Shown here: in pieces, positions 27,081-34,590 of the stretch
How the letters are laid out: the number at the start of each line of letters is the position of its first letter
Numbering within the stretch: the stretch's first letter is position 1
Assembly: GCF_028607085.1 (NCBI RefSeq)
Contig: NZ_CP117411.1
Location: forward strand, 2,108,001 to 2,172,000
Source of the DNA: Sphingomonas naphthae
GTDB taxonomy: Bacteria > Pseudomonadota > Alphaproteobacteria > Sphingomonadales > Sphingomonadaceae
DNA length: 64,000 bases
Direction: 5' to 3'
Notes under the pieces: generated by a model
Told to the model about the DNA's origin: nothing
Databases searched by the model: none
The model's input: only the letters and a program-made list of their open reading frames with translations
Position numbers and translations under genes: made by a program

Positions 27081-27653
27081 ATGGTGTGTTTGATGACGTT
27101 TGCGGTTCGTATCTCGAAGGGCATGAAGGCCAAGGCGCTCATGGCGCTGGCGATTGCAGGCACGGCCGGTCTGGCGAGTGCGGCCCCCCTTCCCGATTAT
27201 GATCCGCAGTTCATCAGCTCGACCAGCCTCAATCTCCAGACCCTGGACGCCAATCTGTCGGCGCCCGTGCGCACCACCGCAGCCGAGCCTTCGCCCCGCG
27301 AGCTGGAGTGCATGGCCAAAGTCGTGCACCACGAAGCCGCCAACCAGCCCCGCGCCGGCCAGCTCGCCGTCGCCCAGCTGATGATGAACCGCATGGAATC
27401 GGGTCGCTTCGCCGACACGATCTGCGGCGTCGCCGCCCAGCGTGGCCAGTTCTTCGATGTCGATGCCTATACCCCACGCCAGGATGCGCGCTGGGATGTC
27501 GCGATGGAGGTCTCGCGCGAGGCGATGACCGACAGCGCCAAGCCTGTCGTGCCGGGCGCCCTTTTCTACCATGCCAACACGCAGGGCGCGACGAGCTTCT
27601 TCCGCACCCGCCAGCGCGTGGCGACCCTGGGCGACCATATCTTCTATCGTTGA
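27081..27653 (+). CDS. Secreted cell wall hydrolase, SleB-type
   Basis: A 190-residue peptidoglycan hydrolase of the Hydrolase_2 (SleB/CwlJ) family. A signal peptide (KAKALMALAIAGTAGLASA) precedes the mature domain, whose core reads ECMAKVVHHEAANQPRAGQ; the glutamate in HHEAANQ is the expected catalytic acid. The GQFFDVDA and GALFYHANTQ segments complete the domain. In Gram-negatives such enzymes act on periplasmic murein. The exact start is uncertain: 27081, 27093 and 27123 are all ATG in frame and none has a well placed ribosome-binding site. Confidence 0.85.
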   Translation: MVCLMTFAVRISKGMKAKALMALAIAGTAGLASAAPLPDYDPQFISSTSLNLQTLDANLSAPVRTTAAEPSPRELECMAKVVHHEAANQPRAGQLAVAQLMMNRMESGRFADTICGVAAQRGQFFDVDAYTPRQDARWDVAMEVSREAMTDSAKPVVPGALFYHANTQGATSFFRTRQRVATLGDHIFYR

Positions 27654-27660
27654 GCGCTGT

Positions 27661-27732
27661 TGTGCTCCTGCGAAGGCAGGAGCCCAGAGCCCCACACGTC
27701 GCGTTAGACAACCCTGGGCTCCTGCGAAAGCG
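27661..27732. repeat. Palindromic GCTCCTGC repeat, interrupted by an IS element
   Basis: The first hairpin (GCTCCTGCGAAGGCAGGAGC) is complete. The second, GCTCCTGCGAA, has its complementary arm TTCGCAGGAGC at 28858-28868, beyond the IS5-type element. The insertion therefore split the second hairpin near its loop. Confidence 0.7.
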
Positions 27733-28855
27733 AGATCTTTGCATAAGGTGTGGATTGGTGATTCATTCTCCTTGAGGGATCGAGGAGGCATGGGATGCGT
27801 CGGGAAGCGGGGCAGGGATCGTTTGCGGACGTGTTGGTGGTGGGCGGCGGCAACCGGCGGCTCGAGCGGATCGCGGAATTGCTGGATTGGGGTCGGCTGG
27901 AGGGGTTGCTCGGTGGGGTTTATGCGTCGGGGACAGGGCGGCCGTCCTATGCGCCGCTGACGCTGCTTCGGATATTGCTGCTGCAGGGCTGGTACGGGTT
28001 GAGCGATCCCGCGATGGAGGAGGCGCTGGGCGACCGGCTGTCGTTCCGGCGGTTCGCGGGTCTTGGGCTGGACGAGCGCGCGCCGGATCATTCGACGATC
28101 AGCCGGTTCCGGACGCTTCTGGCCGACCGGGGACTGGCGGACGGCATCTTCGCCGAGGTCGGCCGGCAGTTGGACGCACAGGGCGTGACGATCCGTTCGG
28201 GCACGCTGATCGACGCGACGGTGATCGAGGCGGCGGCGGCCGAACCGCACCGCCAGAAGGGCGGCGGTCGGTCGCAGGCCGATCCCGACGCGCGCTGGGT
28301 CAAAAGCGCGAACGGCCAGGCGCGGTTCGGCTACAAGTTGCACGCCGCGGTCGATCTGGGGACGGGCATCGTGCGCCGGGCTATCGTGACCGGCGCCAAC
28401 GTCGCCGACGTCGATCAGGGCCATCATCTCGTCTGTGGCGACGAAACGGCCGTCTATGCGGACAAAGGCTACGTCGGTCCCCGCCTGCGCGAGCGGCTGG
28501 CCCGCGACGGCATCCGCAACCGCGTCCAGAAGAAGGCCGGCACCGGCCGGCCCCTCACACCCCGCGAGACATGGCGCAACCGGCTCATCGGCTACCGGCG
28601 CGGCAGGATCGAAGCGGTGTTCGGAACCCTCAAACGATCCTACGGACTGGCGCGAATGCGGCTCATGGGCCTGGCTCGCAACACCTGCGCCACCCTCCTG
28701 ACCCTCACCGCATGGAACCTTGCCCGCGCCGCAGCCCGGTGAACCCTCATCTTCACCCCCAAGGGCTCACGCCAACCCAGCGCTAAGCGCAACCGACCGA
28801 TCGCGCCGCCGGCTCATTCGCAAATCTGTCCAGACACCACTTACGCAAAGGTCTC
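27733..28855. mobile_element. IS5-family insertion sequence
   Basis: About 1123 bp. The left end GAGATCTTTGCATAAG and the right end read inward, GAGACCTTTGCGTAAG, are imperfect inverted repeats. GC dinucleotides at both outer borders could be a 2-bp target duplication or an extension of the repeat. The element carries one transposase gene and is inserted in a dispersed palindromic repeat. Confidence 0.85.
27795..28742 (+). CDS. IS5-family transposase
   Basis: A 315-residue DDE transposase. The N-terminal DUF772 region is APDHSTISRFRTLL; the catalytic domain shows LIDATVIEAA for the first aspartate, VYADKGYVGPR for the second and YRRGRIEAVFGTLKRSYGLARMR split as the Y-R-E signature (Y..R....E......). 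The gene is full length and uninterrupted, so the element could be active. Confidence 0.9.
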   Translation: MRREAGQGSFADVLVVGGGNRRLERIAELLDWGRLEGLLGGVYASGTGRPSYAPLTLLRILLLQGWYGLSDPAMEEALGDRLSFRRFAGLGLDERAPDHSTISRFRTLLADRGLADGIFAEVGRQLDAQGVTIRSGTLIDATVIEAAAAEPHRQKGGGRSQADPDARWVKSANGQARFGYKLHAAVDLGTGIVRRAIVTGANVADVDQGHHLVCGDETAVYADKGYVGPRLRERLARDGIRNRVQKKAGTGRPLTPRETWRNRLIGYRRGRIEAVFGTLKRSYGLARMRLMGLARNTCATLLTLTAWNLARAAAR

Positions 28856-28883
28856 GCCTTCGCAGGAGCACGGTGTTTTGATG

Positions 28884-29204
28884 TCAGCGCGCCCCGCCGA
28901 TGGTCAGCGCCTGCGCCTGCTTCCACCAGCCGTGCATCGTCGCGCGCGGGGCGCCCAATCCCAGATCGTCGGTGATCGCCACCCATTGCTCGGCCGCGTC
29001 GGACAGGCGTTCCTGCGTCGGCGAGGGGGTGAGTTCGTTGGCCCAGTCGCGGATGGTGACGGCGTTGGTGGCCGCCAGCAGCAGCGCGGCGACGGCGATC
29101 GCGGCGGAAGCCCAGCCGAGGCCGGCGAGCGCGGCATAGCCGTCGACATCCTCCAGATCGACCGGCGAGAGCGTCTCGTTCGCGCTGTGCATCGGCTGCG
29201 GCAT
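28884..29204 (-). CDS. Hypothetical single-pass membrane protein next to chpT
   Basis: A 106-residue protein with one hydrophobic helix (about 29-45, WASAAIAVAALLLAATN) and a polar C-terminal half ending WWKQAQALTIGGAR. I do not recognise it. It lies 17 nt downstream of chpT on the same strand and probably shares its transcript. A start at the second methionine (MHSANETL) is equally possible. Confidence 0.55.
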   Translation of the reverse strand: MPQPMHSANETLSPVDLEDVDGYAALAGLGWASAAIAVAALLLAATNAVTIRDWANELTPSPTQERLSDAAEQWVAITDDLGLGAPRATMHGWWKQAQALTIGGAR

Positions 29205-29221
29205 CGGCGCGTGTGCCGGCG

Positions 29222-29902
29222 TCAGGCGGCGGGGGCCGGGGCGCCCACCAGCGAGGCGCCGAACAGCAGCACGCCATCCTCCTGCCCCACCTGGACGCTA
29301 CCGCCCTCCTCCTCCGCCAGCCGGCGGACCAGCCAGGCGGCGGCGGTGCGCGAACTGGGCTCCTCGGACGAGGCGCCCGAGAGGGTGGCGAGGATCTCCG
29401 CGTCGGTCGCGAGGCGCGGCCCCTCGGCGCGGACGACGACCTCCTCGCCCTCGGCACCGATATCGAGCTGGCCACCGCGCACCAGCGCGTCGCCGGCGAT
29501 CAAAGCGAGGTTGAGCAGCACCTTGGCGGCGCGCTTGGAGAGGGTCGGCTGGGTGACGTGCCAGCCGATCATGGTCTTGCTGCCGGGGCCGCCCAGCACG
29601 CCCTCGATCGCGCCCTTGATGTCGCGCGCGTCCACTTCGCCGGCGAAGCCGCCGGCGGCGCCGAAGGCCAGGCGGAAGAATTTCAGCTTCTCGGCCGAGA
29701 CCCGCGCGCTTTCGGTCAGCAATTCCATGACCCTCTTCTGCATCTCCGGGTCGGTCTCGTCGGCGAGCAGCTCCAGGCCATTGTTGAGCGCGCCGACCGG
29801 GCTCAACAGATCGTGGCACAGGCGCGAGCAGAGGAGGCTGGCGAATTCGACGGCGGGGTCGGACACGGGGCGGACGTCCTGAAAGCAACTGGGGCGCTCC
29901 AT
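29222..29902 (-). CDS. chpT: Histidine phosphotransferase ChpT
   Basis: Relays phosphate from the hybrid kinase CckA to the cell-cycle regulator CtrA in Alphaproteobacteria. The 226-residue protein has the HPt-like helical hairpin SRLCHDLLSPVGALNNGLEL with the phosphorylated His30, and a degenerate HATPase-like C-terminal half. The ATG at 29902 fits the family length. Upstream and on the same strand is the JAMM peptidase gene. Neither CckA nor CtrA is in the window. Confidence 0.93.
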   Translation of the reverse strand: MERPSCFQDVRPVSDPAVEFASLLCSRLCHDLLSPVGALNNGLELLADETDPEMQKRVMELLTESARVSAEKLKFFRLAFGAAGGFAGEVDARDIKGAIEGVLGGPGSKTMIGWHVTQPTLSKRAAKVLLNLALIAGDALVRGGQLDIGAEGEEVVVRAEGPRLATDAEILATLSGASSEEPSSRTAAAWLVRRLAEEEGGSVQVGQEDGVLLFGASLVGAPAPAA

Positions 29903-29918
29903 GTGGCCGCTGCCGCCG

Positions 29919-30314
29919 TCAGGCGCAACACTCCTTGATCGCCAGCCGGCGAAAAGCGCCGCCCTCAAGCGCAAGCCACAGCAACGCCTCCTCCGCGCCG
30001 AGGATCAGCCAGTAGCGCCCCGGCTCGGCCATGGCCGCATCGGTGGCCGAGGGGTGCGCGCTGCCGCCGGGGTGGGAATGATAATGACCGATCATGCGCG
30101 GCCCCCCTGCCCGCGCCGCCCGGTGCGCGGCGAACAAGGCCGCGGGATCGATCTCGAACGTGCGCGCCGGATCGGCGGCGACGTTGGCGGTGGGATCGGC
30201 CCGGTCGATCCGGTTGCAGGCGCCGAACAGCAGCCCGCAGATTTCGGCATGTGGGCTGGCCGCCGCCTCGGCCCGCAATCGCGCCAGCAGCGCCCTTGAG
30301 ATTTCGACCGCCAT
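29919..30314 (-). CDS. JAMM/MPN+ metalloprotease-domain protein
   Basis: A stand-alone 131-residue Mov34/MPN domain with a complete JAMM zinc motif: E24, then H79-S-H81, seven residues, S89, two residues, D92. Bacterial relatives include sulfur-carrier processing peptidases (Mec+-like) and RadC-like proteins. No sulfur-carrier gene is adjacent; the only one in view is the ThiS half of the fusion at the window start. Substrate unknown. It is divergent from the pseudouridine synthase gene. Confidence 0.88.
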   Translation of the reverse strand: MAVEISRALLARLRAEAAASPHAEICGLLFGACNRIDRADPTANVAADPARTFEIDPAALFAAHRAARAGGPRMIGHYHSHPGGSAHPSATDAAMAEPGRYWLILGAEEALLWLALEGGAFRRLAIKECCA

Positions 30315-30329
30315 TCCTATCTGATAGCC

Positions 30330-31286
30330 ATGTCCGGGGGGATATCACACCATAGCGTAACTTTGCCCGACGAGGCCGCCGGATGGCGGCTGGATCGCGC
30401 GCTGGCGGCCGCTTTGCCGATCCTGTCGCGCGAGCGGCTGAAGGTGCTGATCTCGGCGGGTCAGGTGACCAACGCCATGGACGTGCCGGTGCGCGATCCG
30501 GCGACCAAGGTGATGGCCGGCGCACGTTTCACCATCGCCGTGCCGCTGCCCACCGCCGCGCACAACCAGGCGCAGGATATCCCGCTGGTGATCGCTTACG
30601 AGGACGAGCATCTGATCGTGGTGGACAAGCCCGCCGGGCTGGTCGTCCATCCGGCGGCGGGCAATCTCGACGGAACGCTGGTAAACGCGCTGCTGCACCA
30701 TTGCCGTGGATCGCTCTCGGGCATCGGCGGGGTCGAGCGGCCGGGGATCGTCCACCGGATCGACAAGGATACGTCGGGGCTGATGGTGGCGGCCAAGACC
30801 GATCGGGCGCACACCGGCCTGGCCGCGCAATTCGCCAAGCACACGATCGACCGGCGCTATCTGGCGATCGTGCAGGGCAAGCCCATGCCGATCGAGGGCA
30901 CGGTCAGAAGCTGGCTCGGCCGATCGGATGCCAACCGCAAGAAGATCGCGGTCCAGCCCGACGGGCGCGGCAAGCATGCGGTGACGCACTACCGCACGTT
31001 GGAGCGGCTGAACGGCGCGGCGCTGGTGGAATGTCGGCTGGAGACCGGCCGGACGCATCAGGTGCGCGTGCATATGGCCTCGATCGGCCATCCTTTGCTG
31101 GGCGACCCCGTCTATGGCGGATCGCAGAAGGCCCATCGTGCGTTGTTGGGGCAATTGGGGTTCGGGCGACAGGCGCTGCACGCGGCCCATCTGGGGTTCA
31201 CGCATCCCATCACAAGCTGCGCTTTGTCGATGGATAGCAGCATTCCGCCGGATATGCAGACGCTGTTCAGTAACCTTGGTGTATAA
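30330..31286 (+). CDS. RluA-family 23S rRNA pseudouridine synthase (RluD-like)
   Basis: Isomerises uridines to pseudouridine in large-subunit rRNA. The 318-residue protein has an N-terminal S4 RNA-binding domain (about 16-70) and the catalytic motif GIVHRIDKDTSGLMV with Asp145. RluD, which modifies helix 69, is the closest by domain order. rpoH starts 73 nt downstream on the same strand. Confidence 0.92.
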   Translation: MSGGISHHSVTLPDEAAGWRLDRALAAALPILSRERLKVLISAGQVTNAMDVPVRDPATKVMAGARFTIAVPLPTAAHNQAQDIPLVIAYEDEHLIVVDKPAGLVVHPAAGNLDGTLVNALLHHCRGSLSGIGGVERPGIVHRIDKDTSGLMVAAKTDRAHTGLAAQFAKHTIDRRYLAIVQGKPMPIEGTVRSWLGRSDANRKKIAVQPDGRGKHAVTHYRTLERLNGAALVECRLETGRTHQVRVHMASIGHPLLGDPVYGGSQKAHRALLGQLGFGRQALHAAHLGFTHPITSCALSMDSSIPPDMQTLFSNLGV

Positions 31287-31298
31287 GAGACGTTGAAA

Positions 31299-31349
31299 GG
31301 GACGAGCGATCGTCCCGGTTCAGAGGGCGGGTGATCCGCCCAAGGGAGT
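31299..31349 (+). promoter_or_regulatory. Two hairpins in the rpoH leader
   Basis: GGGACGA (31299) pairs with TCGTCCC across a GCGA loop, and GGGCGG (31325) with CCGCCC across GTGAT. The second ends directly at the ribosome-binding stretch AAGGGAG. A TATAAG (31282) just upstream could be a -10 box. Post-transcriptional control of sigma-32 synthesis is possible but not shown. Confidence 0.5.
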
Positions 31350-31359
31350 GTAGAAGATC

Positions 31360-32268
31360 ATGGCAAGCGGCAAGAACGTCCCAGCGACCGTTCCCGCACT
31401 TGGCGGGGAGCAGAGTCTCAACCGCTATCTGTCTGAGATCAGGAAGTTTCCCCTCCTCAAGCCCGAGGAGGAATATATGCTGGCGAAGCGCTTCGAGGAG
31501 CATCAGGATCCGGATGCGGCGGCACGCCTCGTCACCTCGCACCTGCGACTCGTGGCCAAGATCGCCATGGGCTATCGCGGCTATGGCCTGCCCACGTCCG
31601 AGCTGATCTCGGAAGGCAATATCGGGCTGATGCAGGGCGTGAAGAAGTTCGACGCGGATCGCGGCTTCCGGCTGGCGACCTATGCGATGTGGTGGATCCG
31701 CGCCTCGATCCAGGAATATATCCTGCGGTCGTGGAGCCTGGTGAAGATGGGTACCACCGCCGCGCAGAAGAAGCTGTTCTTCAACCTGCGCCGCATGAAG
31801 AGCCAGCTCGACGCGTTCGAGGACGGCGACCTGCGCCCCGAGGACCTCACCAAGATCGCCACCGATCTCGGCGTGTCCGAGGAAGAGGTGACGAACATGA
31901 ACCGCCGCATGTCGATGGGCGGCGATTCGTCGCTCAACGTCGCCATGCGCGAGGATGGCGAGGGTCAGTGGCAGGATTGGCTGGTCGACACCGATCCGTT
32001 GCAGGACGAGCGACTGGCCGACGCCGAGGAAAAGGACGTGCGCCACGGGATGCTGCTGGAGGCGATGAACGCCCTCAACGATCGCGAGAAGCATATCCTG
32101 GCCGAACGCCGCCTGGCCGACGACCCCAAGACGCTCGAGGAACTGAGCCAGGTCTATGGCGTCAGCCGCGAGCGGGTGCGCCAGATCGAGGTGCGCGCGT
32201 TCGACAAGCTGCAGAAGGCGATCATGCGTATCGCCGGCGAGAAAAGGCTGCTGCCCGCCGGGGCGTGA
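31360..32268 (+). CDS. rpoH: RNA polymerase sigma factor RpoH (sigma-32)
   Basis: Directs transcription of heat-shock genes. The 302-residue protein has region 2 (SHLRLVAKIAMGYRGYGLP through YAMWWIRASIQEYIL), the RpoH box QKKLFFNLR at 136-144 that distinguishes it from RpoD, and region 4 ending GVSRERVRQIEVRAFDKL. Its leader can form two hairpins and the gene ends at a clear intrinsic terminator. Confidence 0.96.
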   Translation: MASGKNVPATVPALGGEQSLNRYLSEIRKFPLLKPEEEYMLAKRFEEHQDPDAAARLVTSHLRLVAKIAMGYRGYGLPTSELISEGNIGLMQGVKKFDADRGFRLATYAMWWIRASIQEYILRSWSLVKMGTTAAQKKLFFNLRRMKSQLDAFEDGDLRPEDLTKIATDLGVSEEEVTNMNRRMSMGGDSSLNVAMREDGEGQWQDWLVDTDPLQDERLADAEEKDVRHGMLLEAMNALNDREKHILAERRLADDPKTLEELSQVYGVSRERVRQIEVRAFDKLQKAIMRIAGEKRLLPAGA

Positions 32269-32295
32269 TCGCCCGGCCGGATGGCTGAGGACATG

Positions 32296-32327
32296 GGGCC
32301 GGCGGTCGCGGGATCGCCGGCCCTTTT
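32296..32327 (+). terminator. Intrinsic terminator of rpoH
   Basis: A perfect 9-bp stem, GGGCCGGCG with CGCCGGCCC, is followed by TTTT. It lies 28 nt after the rpoH stop codon. Confidence 0.8.
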
Positions 32328-32381
32328 CGTGCGCGAAAGGCGCAGATTGCCGGGATTGCGGGGCTCGGCTATCCCCATGCC

Positions 32382-32792
32382 ATGCGCGACGATCCCGCCC
32401 CGAGCAACGTGGTCGAACTCCACCCGATGGCCCGCGCGCCGCGGCCGGCGGCGCCGCGTGGCACGATCGCGTCGGAGATGCTGCTGATCGGCTCGCTCTG
32501 CGCGCTCTACGCCTTCCTGCAATTCACCATCTCGCCCGACTGGCCGGCGTGGATCCTCGCCCCCGCCGTGGTGCTGGCCTATCGGATCGCGATGCGGAAT
32601 GCCGAGCGGCGCGGCACCCGGCGCGACTGGCTGCGCAACGCCGCCGCCTTCATCGTCCCCTTCGCCGCGCTCTACACGCCGCTGCAATGGGCGATGTCGC
32701 CCGACTGGCAGGCGTGGGTGATCGCGCCGCTGCTGGTGGCGCTGGGCTGGGGTGCGCTGGGGCTGATGGTCTATCTGTTCGAGGAAGGCTGA
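32382..32792 (+). CDS. Hypothetical four-helix membrane protein
   Basis: A 136-residue protein with a soluble N-terminus and four hydrophobic segments arranged as two similar pairs; each pair includes an SPDWPAW or SPDWQAW turn (about 51-57 and 106-112), suggesting an internal duplication. I do not recognise the family. It is convergent with the LysR gene. Confidence 0.6.
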   Translation: MRDDPAPSNVVELHPMARAPRPAAPRGTIASEMLLIGSLCALYAFLQFTISPDWPAWILAPAVVLAYRIAMRNAERRGTRRDWLRNAAAFIVPFAALYTPLQWAMSPDWQAWVIAPLLVALGWGALGLMVYLFEEG

Positions 32793-32801
32793 GCGGCCGG
32801 A

Positions 32802-33755
32802 TCAGCGCGCCGGCAAAGTGCCCTTCACCTGCGCCTCGACACACAATTCCCACGGACGCTCGGTCGCGAAACTCTTCACCAAATGATCGACCAGCGCGCG
32901 CACCCGCGCGGTGCTGGCGCGGCCGTGGGGGAGGACGGCGTAGAGGCCCTGCTCCTCGAACGGGGCATCCGCCAGGATATGTTCGAGGCTGCCGTCGCGC
33001 AGGCCCGGCGCCGCGATGAAGGTGGGCAGGATGGCGATGCCGAGGCCGGCGCGGCACATCTCGCGGATGGCATCGCCATTGTTGACGCGGGCGCGGGCGT
33101 TGAGGCGGGCGCGTTCCCACCGGCCATCCACCTTGAAGCGCCATTCGGAGCCGTTGGCGGCATTGGCGTAGAAGAGCGCGTCATGCCCGGTCAGGTCGGC
33201 GGGCGTCTCCGGCCGGCCGCGCGCCGCCAGATATGCGGGGCTGGCGATCACCACCACCTCGACCGGGGCGAGCTTGCGCACGACGAGGCTGGAATCGGGC
33301 AGGCTGCCGATGCGGACGGCCAGATCATATTGCCCGGCGACCAGATCGACCCTTTTGTCGTCCAGATGCAGGTCGAGTTCGATCCTCGGATGCTCGATCA
33401 GGAAATTGGCCAGCACCGGCGGCAGATAATCGATGCCGAAGCTGAGCGGCGCGGTCACGCGGATCGGCCCGGCGACCTCTGACGTGGCCTCGGCGACCGC
33501 CTCGTGCGCGGCCTCCAGATCGGCGAAGATGGCGGCGAGGCGGCGGTGGTAGTCGCCGCCCACGTCGGTCGGCTCGGCCCCGCGTGCCGATCGCACGAGC
33601 AGCTTGGCGCCAAGCGTGGCCTCCAGCCGCGCCACGCGACGGCTGATGATCGACTTGTCCACGCCCAGCCGCTCGCCGGCGCGGGCGAAGCTGCCCGTTT
33701 CGACCACGCGGGCGAAGGCGGTGACGTCATCGAGATCGACGGGTGTCTGTTTCAT
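32802..33755 (-). CDS. LysR-family transcriptional regulator
   Basis: A 317-residue regulator with an N-terminal winged helix (FARVVETGSFARAGERLGVD, recognition helix SIISRRVARLEATLG) and a type-2 periplasmic-binding-like effector domain from about 95 on. It is divergent from an azoreductase gene, with a 33-bp dyad between them. Such pairs usually respond to quinones or azo dyes and activate the reductase; the effector here is inferred. The MKQTPVD start at 33755 was preferred to one 15 nt upstream. Confidence 0.88.
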   Translation of the reverse strand: MKQTPVDLDDVTAFARVVETGSFARAGERLGVDKSIISRRVARLEATLGAKLLVRSARGAEPTDVGGDYHRRLAAIFADLEAAHEAVAEATSEVAGPIRVTAPLSFGIDYLPPVLANFLIEHPRIELDLHLDDKRVDLVAGQYDLAVRIGSLPDSSLVVRKLAPVEVVVIASPAYLAARGRPETPADLTGHDALFYANAANGSEWRFKVDGRWERARLNARARVNNGDAIREMCRAGLGIAILPTFIAAPGLRDGSLEHILADAPFEEQGLYAVLPHGRASTARVRALVDHLVKSFATERPWELCVEAQVKGTLPAR

Positions 33756-33782
33756 GTTCCGCAACGCCAAGGTTCACGCTCT

Positions 33783-33815
33783 ATGTATTCCAGCAACGGC
33801 CGGTGCTGTCTACAT
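33783..33815. promoter_or_regulatory. Candidate LysR operator between the regulator and azoreductase genes
   Basis: An interrupted dyad ATGTA-N3-CAGCA-N8-TGCTG-N2-TACAT lies in the 90-nt divergent intergenic region. Two nested inverted repeats centre within one base of each other. It has the size of a LysR footprint; binding is inferred. Confidence 0.45.
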
Positions 33816-33845
33816 GGTCTGCACACTTTCCAGTGGAGCAGTGAA

Positions 33846-34466
33846 ATGGACAGCATCCTCGTCATCCGCAGCAGCAGCACCGGCGCCGCATCGGTCTCCA
33901 ACACGCTGATCGACGGCCTCGTCGCCCGCATCGCGGCCGAGGAGCCGGGCGTCGCGATCGTCGAGCATGACCTCGACAGCGCGCCCGTCCCCCATATCCG
34001 TGCCGACGCGCTCTCCGGCCTCGGCCGGGGCGGCCCCGTCACCGATGCCGCGCACGAGGCACGCATCCTCTCCGACAAATTGATCGGCGAAGTGAAGGCC
34101 GCCCGCGCGATCGTGATCGGCGCGCCGATGTACAATTTCGGCATCAACTCGACCCTGAAGAGCTGGTTCGACCATGTGCTGCGCGCCGGCGAGACGTTCC
34201 AATATACCGCCGCCGGCCCCGAGGGTCTGGTCGCGAGCAAGCCGGTGATCGTGATCGAGACCCGCGCGGGGGTCTACAGCAGCGGCCCGATGACGGCCTA
34301 TGATTCGCAGGAGCCGCATCTGAAGGCCATGCTTGGCTTCATGGGGCTGACCGACGTGGAATTCGTCCGCGTCGAGGGGCTGGCGATGGGCGAGGCCGAG
34401 GTGAAGATCGCGGCTGCGGCGGATGCGCTGGCGGGTGTCGGTCTGGGGCTGGCCGAGGCGGCCTGA
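33846..34466 (+). CDS. FMN-dependent NADH-azoreductase
   Basis: A 206-residue flavodoxin-like oxidoreductase of the AzoR/YwrO group, reducing quinones and azo compounds with NADH. The FMN-binding P-loop region is IRSSSTGAASVSNTL, and APMYNFGINSTLKSWFDHV is the family signature around the flavin ring. The ATG follows GGAGCAGTGAA and sits 90 nt from the divergent LysR start. Confidence 0.9.
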   Translation: MDSILVIRSSSTGAASVSNTLIDGLVARIAAEEPGVAIVEHDLDSAPVPHIRADALSGLGRGGPVTDAAHEARILSDKLIGEVKAARAIVIGAPMYNFGINSTLKSWFDHVLRAGETFQYTAAGPEGLVASKPVIVIETRAGVYSSGPMTAYDSQEPHLKAMLGFMGLTDVEFVRVEGLAMGEAEVKIAAAADALAGVGLGLAEAA

Positions 34467-34475
34467 CGACCTGAC

Positions 34476-34584
34476 CCGTCACCCCGGCCTTGTGCCGGGG
34501 TCCACGCCTCCCCACCCGATGCGGCCGATTGGCAGCGCTGGCGATTGGTTCGCGGTGGACCCCGGCACGAGGCCGGGGTGACGG
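34476..34584. repeat. Long palindromic repeat, CCCCGGCC type
   Basis: A 30-nt arm beginning CCGTCACCCCGGCCTTGTGC pairs with the arm ending GAGGCCGGGGTGACGG, around a 50-nt loop. It lies between two convergent genes and may terminate both. Confidence 0.7.
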
Positions 34585-34590
34585 ATGGTA

